From: Bog-473 sp963755375
GTDB lineage: Bacteria; Actinomycetota; Acidimicrobiia; Acidimicrobiales; RAAP-2
Reading direction: 5' to 3'
Assembly (NCBI GenBank): GCA_963755375.1
Contig: CAVWKG010000016.1
Location: 2,790,001 to 2,854,000, forward strand
DNA: 64,000 nucleotides
Shown one piece after another: positions 57,133 to 64,000 of the stretch. Below the pieces are notes generated by a model. It did no database searches and had not been told where the DNA came from. It saw nothing but the letters and a program-made list of their open reading frames with translations. Each line of letters starts with the position of its first letter. The stretch's first letter is position 1. A program made the position numbers and the translations under genes.

Positions 57133-57407
57133 CGGGCGCACTCGCCCGAGGTTCAACCGGCGAACCGGGACCGCACGGATCACACCAGCGCTGAACAGGG
57201 GAAACACCTCTTCGGGAAACCCAGAAGCGCCGACGGTGCCCCAGCCGATTCACGCTAAAGCGCTGTCACAGGGCCCTTGGCGATAGGTCCTGGAGCTTTC
57301 GACTGGGGCACGCACGCCGGCAGTGCGATCAGGCGGTAGATCGCTTCAGCCATTATTCCCGATCGCGGGACCCCTAAACACGGAATTTCAGTAAATTTTG
57401 GGTGCGT

Positions 57408-57845
57408 TTAGATGACGGGTTCCACCTGGTCGGCGGCCATGAGGACGGCCAACAGGTCTCTGTCCCGGGAATACGACAGCAGACGGGTCGCATTCTCGAG
57501 GCTCAACCACCGCAGCTCGTCGATCTCCTCGTTGGGGGTGAAGGACCCCTCTTCGGCCGCCATGATCCAGTACGCGACTGCCTTCGGCCGACCCTTCCGG
57601 TCGACGTACTCCGTGTGGCCCATGACGCGGAGGAGGCGGCAGGCCATACCCGTCTCTTCCCGTACCTCGCGCAATGCGGCGATCTCGAACGTCTCTCCGG
57701 CCTCGAGCTTCCCCTTGGGGAATGACCAGTCACGCTGCACCGGCCGGTGCACGACGACGATCTCGAGGAGCCCGCCCCGCCGACGTACCACCAGCCCGCC
57801 AGCCGCCTGGACGACATCTGTCGGGGAAGGGAGCTCGGCCGTCAT
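57408..57845 (-). CDS. Nudix hydrolase (MutT-like)
   Basis: This 145-residue protein has a full Nudix box, GKLEAGETFEIAALREVREE followed by TG. The N-terminal strand is VVQAAGGLVVRRRGGLLEIV, and RDWSFPKGK precedes the box. Actinobacterial MutT1 proteins carry an additional histidine-phosphatase domain that is absent here. Likely substrates are 8-oxo-dGTP, Ap4A or inositol/polyphosphate derivatives. It diverges from the CYTH-CHAD gene, an arrangement that suits polyphosphate-related metabolism. Confidence 0.85.
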   Translation of the reverse strand: MTAELPSPTDVVQAAGGLVVRRRGGLLEIVVVHRPVQRDWSFPKGKLEAGETFEIAALREVREETGMACRLLRVMGHTEYVDRKGRPKAVAYWIMAAEEGSFTPNEEIDELRWLSLENATRLLSYSRDRDLLAVLMAADQVEPVI

Positions 57846-57951
57846 CGCTCTTCTCGCCACTGGCTCGCAGGTTACCGTCGCGCGTGCGGCAATCCGTGGC
57901 AATCGCGGCCCACCCCGGAATCGGGAAGAGAACCCGCTGTATCGTGACCCG

Positions 57952-59760
57952 ATGCCTGATTCCAACGGAGACGAACCGGGCGGCGGCCCCGTCGAGATCG
58001 AGTGGCAGTTCGACGCCCTCGATCTGCGGCCGGTGGAGCGGTGGCTGGCCACGCTCGCCATCGAGACCGGGGACGGTGGGGCGGTGTCCGCGCTCGCCCG
58101 CCCGCCACGGCGCCTGGTCGACTCCTATCTGGACACGGACGACTGGCGCATGACCCGCGCCGGCTTCGTCGTCCGCACCCGTCGTCGCGGCCGACAGGAC
58201 GAGGTCACGCTGAAAGACAGCCAGCCCGCAGAAGGGAGCGGCCTGCGCCAACGCCTGGAAGTCACCGAGGTCCTGCCCGAGTCCGGACTGGACGCGCTCG
58301 GCCCCGACGGTCCGGTCGGGCGCCGGCTGCGCGCCATCGTCGGCGCCCGCCCTCTCCATGAGGTGCTACAGGTACGCACCCGTCGCCGCCCTTTCGCGCT
58401 GCGGGTGGGCGGCGTCGACGTCGCGGAGGTCGCGCTCGACGACACCATGATCGTGGTCGGGACCGGCCAGCGCCCCATGCATTTGCGACGGGTCGAAGTC
58501 GAGGTCAACCCTGAGTGGCTCGAAGCACTGGAGCCGATCGTCGAGCAGTTGCGCGTGTCGTGCGGACTCCAGGCGGCGCGCCTTTCCAAATTCGAAGCTG
58601 GGCTGCTCGCTCTGGGCGAGGATATCCCCGGCACCCCGGACCTCGGGTCGACCGATGTCAACCCCGACTCCAGCATGGGCGAGCTCGCCTTCGCGGTGCT
58701 CCGGCGCCAGCTCGCTGTGTTGCAGGCCAAGGAGCCCGGCACGCGGCTGGGCGAGGATCCCGAGGAGCTGCACGACATGCGGGTGGCCACGCGCCGGCTG
58801 CGCGCCGCTCTCTCCCTCTTTGAGGGCGTCCTGCCCGTCCGCGCCCAGGCCTTTCGGGAGGAGCTCGGTTGGCTGGGGAGGCTGCTCGGTGCAGTGCGCG
58901 ACCTCGACGTGCAGCTTCAGGGTCTGGCAGCCATGTCCTCCGATGTCGCCGACATGCATGTGAGTCCCGAATTCGCCCGCCATGACCCCCTGGCCGAACT
59001 GGCGGCGCTCCTCGAGCGCGAGCGCGCCGGCGCCCGCGGCGCCATGTTGAGCGGTCTCGACTCGGTCCGCTGGGATCGCCTGGCCAAGGGATTGACAACC
59101 ATGGCGCAGCAGGGACCCGCCCGCCGCCCTGTGGCCACAAGGACCCCCGCCGAGATCGGACTGCCCGCATTGGTGCTGGCGCGACACGACAAGGTCGCCA
59201 AGGCGGCCAAGCGGGCGGCGCGGTCCGGTGTCGTGTCGGACTTCCATGCCCTGCGCATCCGGTGCAAGCGACTGCGGTATGCGCTCGAGTTCAGCAGCGA
59301 CGTCTACGGCGGCCGTACCTCCCGCTTCGTACGCGAGCTCACGGTGCTGCAGGACGAGCTCGGGGAAATGCAGGACGCCGAGGTGGCCTCGATCCAATTG
59401 GCCGCCTTGGCCACGGGGACCGCGCGGCTACCCGCCAACACCGTCTTCGTGATGGGTGGTGTCGCCGAACGGCATCGGCGGAAGGTCAACCGGCTCCTCA
59501 AACGATTGCCCCACGAACTGCCCCGCACGAGGGGGCGGGCTTGGCGTGAGCTCCGCGAGCTCATGGAGCGCCGTCAGGCCGAGGCGGAGGCGGACCGACC
59601 GCCGGTCCGCACCACGTTGCGCGCCCTCCCCCGGCCACAGCCCGAAGCGGAGCCGTCGGGGGCACCGGTGCCTGACCCGAACCATGAAGCGATGCACCCC
59701 GCCGGGGGGCCGGGGCTCACGGCCCTGGCGCCGGAGCCCCAATCAGGCCAGGGGGAATGA
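57952..59760 (+). CDS. CYTH-CHAD domain protein
   Basis: This 602-residue protein has an N-terminal CYTH (triphosphate-tunnel) domain, residues 10-215: VEIEWQF at the ExExK position, SYLDTDDWRMTRAGFVVRTR, EVTLKDS, RRPFALRVGGVDVAEVALDD, MHLRRVEVEV and LQAARLSKFEAGL. A CHAD domain follows in residues 240-540: ELHDMRVATRRLRAALSLF, WLGRLLGAVRDLDV and DFHALRIRCKRLRYALEF. CHAD domains bind polyphosphate through these His/Arg/Lys rows. The signature Lys is Gln here, which may lower CYTH catalysis. A TATCGT hexamer 6 nt before the ATG suggests a leaderless message. Confidence 0.9.
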   Translation: MPDSNGDEPGGGPVEIEWQFDALDLRPVERWLATLAIETGDGGAVSALARPPRRLVDSYLDTDDWRMTRAGFVVRTRRRGRQDEVTLKDSQPAEGSGLRQRLEVTEVLPESGLDALGPDGPVGRRLRAIVGARPLHEVLQVRTRRRPFALRVGGVDVAEVALDDTMIVVGTGQRPMHLRRVEVEVNPEWLEALEPIVEQLRVSCGLQAARLSKFEAGLLALGEDIPGTPDLGSTDVNPDSSMGELAFAVLRRQLAVLQAKEPGTRLGEDPEELHDMRVATRRLRAALSLFEGVLPVRAQAFREELGWLGRLLGAVRDLDVQLQGLAAMSSDVADMHVSPEFARHDPLAELAALLERERAGARGAMLSGLDSVRWDRLAKGLTTMAQQGPARRPVATRTPAEIGLPALVLARHDKVAKAAKRAARSGVVSDFHALRIRCKRLRYALEFSSDVYGGRTSRFVRELTVLQDELGEMQDAEVASIQLAALATGTARLPANTVFVMGGVAERHRRKVNRLLKRLPHELPRTRGRAWRELRELMERRQAEAEADRPPVRTTLRALPRPQPEAEPSGAPVPDPNHEAMHPAGGPGLTALAPEPQSGQGE

Positions 59761-60111
59761 GGCCGTGTCGTCTCCCATGACGACACGTGGATGCTCGGTC
59801 ACGATGAAGTGCAGCTGGTCGGTGTCGAGGAAGTTGCCGATGTCTGTCCAGATGTCAGGGAAGTCGGGCTCGGCCATGTGGGCCCTGTACGCGTCCATGC
59901 TCTCGAACCACTGCACCGTGACCCCGTCGAACCCGCCATCGTCGTCACCGCTGTAGTCGTCGAGCGGGCGTGGGTGCTGCTCGTAGCGCACCACATGGCT
60001 GCCGCTCTTGCTCGACTTGATCAGCGGACCGTGGACGTCCTGCCAGTACGCGTGGAACTCCGTCGGCGTGAGACCGTCCTTGCGGCGCAGTAGGCACGTG
60101 AGCCTGACCAT
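59743..60111 (-). CDS. EthD-domain protein
   Basis: This 122-residue dimeric ferredoxin-like protein reads MVRLTCLLRRKDGLTPTEFH, AYWQDVHGPLI, RYEQHPRPL, VTVQWFESMDAYRAHM and LHFIVTEHPRVV. This is the EthD pattern, first seen in the ethyl-tert-butyl-ether degradation cluster. The 3' end overlaps the CYTH-CHAD gene by 18 bp on the opposite strand. Function unknown. Confidence 0.8.
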   Translation of the reverse strand: MVRLTCLLRRKDGLTPTEFHAYWQDVHGPLIKSSKSGSHVVRYEQHPRPLDDYSGDDDGGFDGVTVQWFESMDAYRAHMAEPDFPDIWTDIGNFLDTDQLHFIVTEHPRVVMGDDTASFPLA

Positions 60112-60185
60112 GGGACCTCCTGTCAGATGCGGGCGCCGGCGCGGTCGACCCCCGGCCTCCGCAGGCTATCGGCGCTGCCGCGACC

Positions 60186-61397
60186 TCAGGGGAGGGAGAG
60201 GGTCAGGCCGGAGCCCGAGCCGCTCGTGCTCACGCCCACCGAGACCCCACCCACCGAAACAGGCGGGGTGCTGGGAACCGGCGGCGCCGGGAGCGGCACG
60301 GTCATCGTGGTGGTCGTCGTCGTGGTGGTCGTGCTCCCGCTCGTCGGGTTGCCGGGGCTGTCCACCGTCGGGGGCACCGCGCGGCCAGCCGGCGTCGGCA
60401 GCGTTGGGGGCGCAGTGCGGGCCGCCGGCGTCGGCGGACTGGTCGCTCCCGCCACCGAGCTCCCGCTCTTTCCGACAGGAAGGGCCGGAAGCGAGGGGGA
60501 CGTCGAGACAGCGGCGGCGGCCGCGGTCGCGGTGACGCCGTCGAGGAGCGACGTGATCCCACTGGTGTCCGACCACAGCGAACTGCCGGCCCCGCTGAGT
60601 CCCGGCAGGCCCGAGGCCGGGAGAGCACCGGGTGGCACGGGAAGCGACGTGGTCGGCATCAGCGACCTCGGATCTGCCAACGTCACCGTCACTTCGGTGA
60701 TCGTGCCGGCCAACGAGGCGACGAGACCCGCGAAGGCGCCCGTGGGCTCGGTCGACAGCGTGTGGACGCTGCCCAGAGCGGTCGTGAGACAGTCGACGAC
60801 ACCACCCAACCCGAGATCGCACGTGGTGGCGCCGCACCCCGGTCCGGAGCCCGGACCCGCGATCGATCCGGTGCCCGACGTCGTGCCGCCCGCCAGGTCC
60901 GCCGGGGTGCCCGGCAGCGGCGTCGCGAACAGCGAGCCCGTTCCGGCGGTCAGCCACTGCACCGCCGCCACGCCCTGGGTGCGTGAGCCCGAAGGCGACG
61001 AGATCGAGGCGGTCGCGACGCCCGCCGAGCCGCCCGCCGACGAAGCGGCGTCGTGGGCCTGGTTGGCCGCGGCGGCCAACGACTGGTCCCGTGAGGTGGA
61101 AGACGCCAAGTTGTGTGCCGCCACGGGGTTGACGGCGACGTACCCACCGAGACCGCCGAGAAAGGCGCCCACCGCAGCGAAAGCCAACCCACCCGCCCCC
61201 ACCAAGGTGGCGTTGCGGTAGCGCGCGAACCCCGTCGGTCCCTCGGCCCCCGCCGGCGCGTCCTCGACGGCCGTCGGGTCCGTGTGCGCCTCCGCGGGCG
61301 CGTCAAGCTCGACATGGATCGGTGCGTCCGCGGCGTGTGTGCCCGCGGAGCTGGACTCCGCCATGCGCCTCTCGTCGTGCATCTCGTCGAAGCTCAC
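60186..61397 (-). CDS. Single-pass surface protein, Ser/Thr/Pro/Gly-rich, unknown
   Basis: This 403-residue protein has an acidic cytosolic N terminus (60 residues), one membrane helix (ATLVGAGGLAFAAVGAFLGG), then an extracytoplasmic region dominated by Ser, Thr, Pro and Gly. That region carries two Cys in GPGCGATTCDLGLGGVV and a run of nine Thr near residue 360. The end reads GVSVGVSTSGSGSGLTLSLP. I recognise no catalytic domain. The composition resembles the neighbouring secreted protein at 62920-64000, and a sortase gene lies between them, so this may be a wall-associated protein of the same system. Confidence 0.7.
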   Translation of the reverse strand: MSFDEMHDERRMAESSSAGTHAADAPIHVELDAPAEAHTDPTAVEDAPAGAEGPTGFARYRNATLVGAGGLAFAAVGAFLGGLGGYVAVNPVAAHNLASSTSRDQSLAAAANQAHDAASSAGGSAGVATASISSPSGSRTQGVAAVQWLTAGTGSLFATPLPGTPADLAGGTTSGTGSIAGPGSGPGCGATTCDLGLGGVVDCLTTALGSVHTLSTEPTGAFAGLVASLAGTITEVTVTLADPRSLMPTTSLPVPPGALPASGLPGLSGAGSSLWSDTSGITSLLDGVTATAAAAAVSTSPSLPALPVGKSGSSVAGATSPPTPAARTAPPTLPTPAGRAVPPTVDSPGNPTSGSTTTTTTTTTMTVPLPAPPVPSTPPVSVGGVSVGVSTSGSGSGLTLSLP

Positions 61398-61511
61398 CTA
61401 CATCCGGCCTCCTCACCACCCGCACCTGGGTTCTCATGATGAAAACGTGGATGCGCAGCGGCCCTTGCGGTCGGCTACCGGCTCGGATCGACCACTCCCG
61501 TGCCCGGCAGG

Positions 61512-62603
61512 TCAGCCCACGTTCCAGCTCCCGATGGTCACCACGGAGCCGTGAACAGGGAGGACGACCGTCATGGCGTGCTCCCCGGGGGCGGAGCCCC
61601 CCGAGAGCGCCACGGAAGTGCGCAGGACCACCTGGTCAGGGGACCCGCCCGAGGAGTCGATCTCGACGTCGAGCGGGGCCTCGTGCCCGGTGACCACCGC
61701 CCCGGTCAGCCCCGGTGGGATGGGCAGGTTGGGCGCCAGCGCGCCCCACCACCCGGTCTGCTCCTGGGACGCGGCATGGAGTCCGCCGAAGTACGTCTCG
61801 AGCGCCGCTGCCTCCAATGAGAGCGGGCCGGGCGACTGGGCGAAGGCCACGGAGGCGTCAACCAGGTTCATCGTCCCCATGGGCGCCTCGTTCTGCTGGA
61901 GGGTCAGCCCCTGCGCCTGCAGCGCCATCGGCGCCGAGGTCGTGTAGTCGGTGGACGCCACCGTCCGCACGAACTGCGCCCCCTCGTCGAGGTTGCCACC
62001 TTTGGCGACAGCGCCCACCTCGGACGCCCGGATGAGCAGGCGGTCGGGCGTAAAGAAGAGCGCATTAGGCGGCCAGCAGGTGTCCAGTACCAGGCTCGGC
62101 CCGGTGGTGTTCGACACCGGTGAACCGGCCGGGACGACCTGCTGCGCGCTCACCTCGAACTTCACGGTGTTACACGCAGTCTGATACGTGATCACGTCAC
62201 CCGGCTCGAGCTGGTTCAGGTGCACGAAGTAGCTCACGTCATGCGCCAGGAAGACCGCCGCGCCGTCGATCCCTGGCCAGACCGACTGGGCGGCGTGCCC
62301 GACGGCAACGTTGAGCTCCTGATCGTCGGTGCCTTCCTCCACGGGCGCACTGAGGTTGAGCGCCGGGATGGTCAGCATGCCCGAGAGCTGGCCCGGCTGG
62401 ACCCCGGCCACCTGGCACGAGGCGCCGTGGCTCTGCGCCGCGATCTTGGCCATCGCGGCCCGCTCGCTCCCGAGCAGCACCGCCTGCGCGTGATGTTGAT
62501 GCTCCTGATGGGCCAAGGCGTAGCTGGCGGCGAAGATAGCGGCGAAGAGGAGCACTACACCGACAAGCGTGACGCTGACCCGTCGCACGTCACGGAGCGC
62601 CAT
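61512..62603 (-). CDS. Sortase with extended C-terminal domain
   Basis: This 363-residue protein has an N-terminal membrane anchor (TLVGVVLLFAAIFAASYAL) and a sortase beta-barrel: GMLTIPALNLSAPVEEGTDD, VFLAHDVSYFVHLNQLEPGD with catalytic His121, LVLDTCWPPNALFFTPDRLL with catalytic Cys176, and Arg192 in LIRAS. The triad is complete, and the layout is closest to class D/E housekeeping-type sortases. About 160 further residues form a separate domain that is unusual for sortases. The ATG at 62603 has GGAG 5 nt away. It lies between two secreted proteins that may be its substrates. The 316 bases upstream (62604-62919) show no gene. Confidence 0.8.
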   Translation of the reverse strand: MALRDVRRVSVTLVGVVLLFAAIFAASYALAHQEHQHHAQAVLLGSERAAMAKIAAQSHGASCQVAGVQPGQLSGMLTIPALNLSAPVEEGTDDQELNVAVGHAAQSVWPGIDGAAVFLAHDVSYFVHLNQLEPGDVITYQTACNTVKFEVSAQQVVPAGSPVSNTTGPSLVLDTCWPPNALFFTPDRLLIRASEVGAVAKGGNLDEGAQFVRTVASTDYTTSAPMALQAQGLTLQQNEAPMGTMNLVDASVAFAQSPGPLSLEAAALETYFGGLHAASQEQTGWWGALAPNLPIPPGLTGAVVTGHEAPLDVEIDSSGGSPDQVVLRTSVALSGGSAPGEHAMTVVLPVHGSVVTIGSWNVG

Positions 62604-62919
62604 CACCGCTCCGTCTCGACCGCTTCGGGCCGCACCTGCTCGGAACGGGATTCCGCCACCCCGTTCCGAGCAGTTCGCAGCACCGGCTCCCGCTTCATCT
62701 TCCTCTCCCACCAGATCCTCCGAAGATCTTCGTGCGTGGTCCTGTTGCCGGGCCGGAGTGACGGACACCGGTCCTCGTCGCGTTATCGGTCGGTCACGAC
62801 GTGCCGTTGCCGCCGCCGGGCCGGCCCCCGAGACCGGAGGGGGAACGGAGGAGGTCCCGAAGGCCGGGCCCGGTGGCGAGCCGCCGTCCGACCCGAAGGC
62901 GTGGACCGGTTGCGATGGC

Positions 62920-64000
62920 TCACGGGCCACCACGTCGGCGGTTGGTCTGGTTGAGCGAGCGAGCAAACGAGGCGATGCGACGCCGGCCGATCAGCAGCAC
63001 TCCGGCCAGACCCATGCCCGCCATCACGATGACGGGAAGCGTCCCGGCCCAGTACTCGCCGGTGTGCACACTGGTCACGTCAGGCACGGCGGCAGGGGGA
63101 GCGGCGGGACTCGCCGTGGCGGGCGACGTGGCGACGGCGGGCGCGGTGGTGCCCGTGACACTCACGTCGCCGAGGTTCAGGCCGACGCCGCCCTGCAGGG
63201 CACTGAGCAGGCCGAGGTTGAGGACGCCCACCTTGGCGCCGGCCGTCGTGCCCGGGGCCGTGGTGTCGCAGGTAAGCGGGTTCCCGCCAGGCGTGTAGCC
63301 GATGATTCCGGTCAGGAGGCTTCCGAGCGCGGAGCCGAGCGTGCTACCAGCCCCGGCCTTCGACAGGATCTGGTTGACCAGGCTGATCAGCTGCGTGATG
63401 GTGACGAACGCCGGGAGCGAGCCGTTGACCGAGTACGACGCGAGGCCGGCGTTGCAGCTGGGCGTCACCCTGCCGGTGCTGCGGTCGAGGGCGACCGAGG
63501 CGGTGGTCGGCGCCACCTGGAGCTGGGCGAGGCCGAAGAGGTTGACGTCGACGCTGTGCTGCGTCACCGAGTCCGTGACGACGGTGCCGCTCGTGCTCAC
63601 CGATGACGTCGACCCGCCCAGGTCGATGCTCAGCGGCGGGACGGTCGTGGCGTGGGCAATGCTGAGGCCGAGCGCCTGGTTCAGGATCCCGGTGACGAGA
63701 CCCGTCACCGGCGAGGCGCCCTTGGCCTTGTCGAGCTGGGTCAGCAGCCCGCTCAGCACCGAGCACTCGCCGCTGACGTCGCTCCCAGCCGCGACGCTCG
63801 TGGGGTTCAGAGCGAGGTTCGCCGGCAGAATGGCGTTCACGGTGCCCAGGAACGACCGCACCGACGGTGAGAGCGGGTTGGAGTGTGACCCGGCGGTGCT
63901 GGAGGCGGACGGGACGTCGTTGCACACCGACGACGCGAACAGCGACGGCCCACCCAGCACGCTCTGCAGGACATCGGTCAGGCTCAGGCTGATCGACGTG
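62920..64000 (-). CDS. Secreted/surface protein with C-terminal anchor (5' partial)
   Basis: The gene runs off the right end of the window; in-frame sequence (SISLSLTDVLQSVLGG) continues to the last base, so the N terminus is missing. The visible 360 residues contain four Cys (SVCND, SGECSVL, TPSCNAG, LTCDTT), a helical LLTQLDKAKGASPVTGLVTG segment and beta-rich stretches. A Pro/Ala/Thr linker and the C-terminal anchor LPVIVMAGMGLAGVLLIGRR with a basic tail follow. Acidimicrobial genomes carry similar uncharacterised surface proteins. It precedes the sortase gene in the same orientation, about 320 bp away. Confidence 0.7.
   Translation of the reverse strand, partial: TSISLSLTDVLQSVLGGPSLFASSVCNDVPSASSTAGSHSNPLSPSVRSFLGTVNAILPANLALNPTSVAAGSDVSGECSVLSGLLTQLDKAKGASPVTGLVTGILNQALGLSIAHATTVPPLSIDLGGSTSSVSTSGTVVTDSVTQHSVDVNLFGLAQLQVAPTTASVALDRSTGRVTPSCNAGLASYSVNGSLPAFVTITQLISLVNQILSKAGAGSTLGSALGSLLTGIIGYTPGGNPLTCDTTAPGTTAGAKVGVLNLGLLSALQGGVGLNLGDVSVTGTTAPAVATSPATASPAAPPAAVPDVTSVHTGEYWAGTLPVIVMAGMGLAGVLLIGRRRIASFARSLNQTNRRRGGP

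Noticed and set aside
1..64000. tRNA, rRNA, insertion sequences, transposases, phage genes
   Set aside because: None recognised on either strand; no transposase-, integrase- or structural-RNA-like sequence was seen, so the pseudogene region cannot be tied to a mobile element from this window.

Overview
The window is high-GC DNA with the gene repertoire of a mycothiol/F420-type actinobacterium. It carries a TIGR03085-type mycothiol-related protein, an F420/FMN split-barrel oxidoreductase, an LLM flavoenzyme, CHAD and CbiQ-type proteins, and many leaderless-looking starts. The 42-residue WLVASDGGIFSYGDA-type repeats in one secreted protein are, to my knowledge, common in Acidimicrobiia, so that class is my best guess. 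This is inference; no rRNA or marker gene is present to confirm it.

Left part, about 1-21 kb. A 5'-truncated AAA/TPR regulator is followed by a loosely packed stretch of small, mostly single-gene units on both strands: PAP2 phosphatase, class III cyclase, aminoglycoside-kinase-like and nucleotidyltransferase-like proteins, SRPBCC and ArsR proteins, an ankyrin protein, VOC, PhyH, MmcQ/YjbR, DUF1801, RibD-C reductase, GNAT proteins and a truncated histidine kinase. Many of these are broken. I count about nine frameshifted, nonsense-mutated or truncated genes between 3 and 37 kb, and many of the lesions are single-base changes in short homopolymers. None was found between 37 and 64 kb.

Middle, about 21-37 kb. 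A tight five-gene minus-strand operon (21.3-25.2 kb) encodes two COG4315-type secreted-repeat proteins, a sterol-desaturase-family enzyme, a DoxX protein and an ICMT-like methyltransferase. A third COG4315 protein is encoded divergently. Next comes a GDT1/UPF0016 metal exporter behind a yybP-ykoY-type (manganese) riboswitch, then a NitT/TauT-type ABC transporter with a fused double permease and no binding protein, and a secreted phosphoesterase with three near-identical 288-bp repeats opposite a LysR regulator.

Right part, about 37-64 kb. This part is dense and intact. It holds LLM oxidoreductase, aldehyde dehydrogenase with cupin, and an MFS-MarR efflux operon. Then comes the most interesting locus: a six-gene minus-strand operon (42.9-50.4 kb) behind a cobalamin riboswitch. 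In transcription order it encodes a secreted alpha/alpha-toroid protein, a DUF4430 protein with a C-terminal membrane anchor, EcfT, a double EcfA ATPase, an S component and a BtuF-like protein. A toroid plus a DUF4430 domain is the two-domain architecture of vertebrate intrinsic factor/transcobalamin, here split over two adjacent genes, so I read this as a bacterial surface vitamin B12 capture-and-uptake system. Downstream are an alpha/beta hydrolase, a lipoprotein, a CoA-transferase, a universal stress protein, an HDAC-family deacetylase, a zinc alcohol dehydrogenase, Nudix and CYTH-CHAD proteins, and a sortase flanked by two large secreted proteins, the last of which runs off the window.
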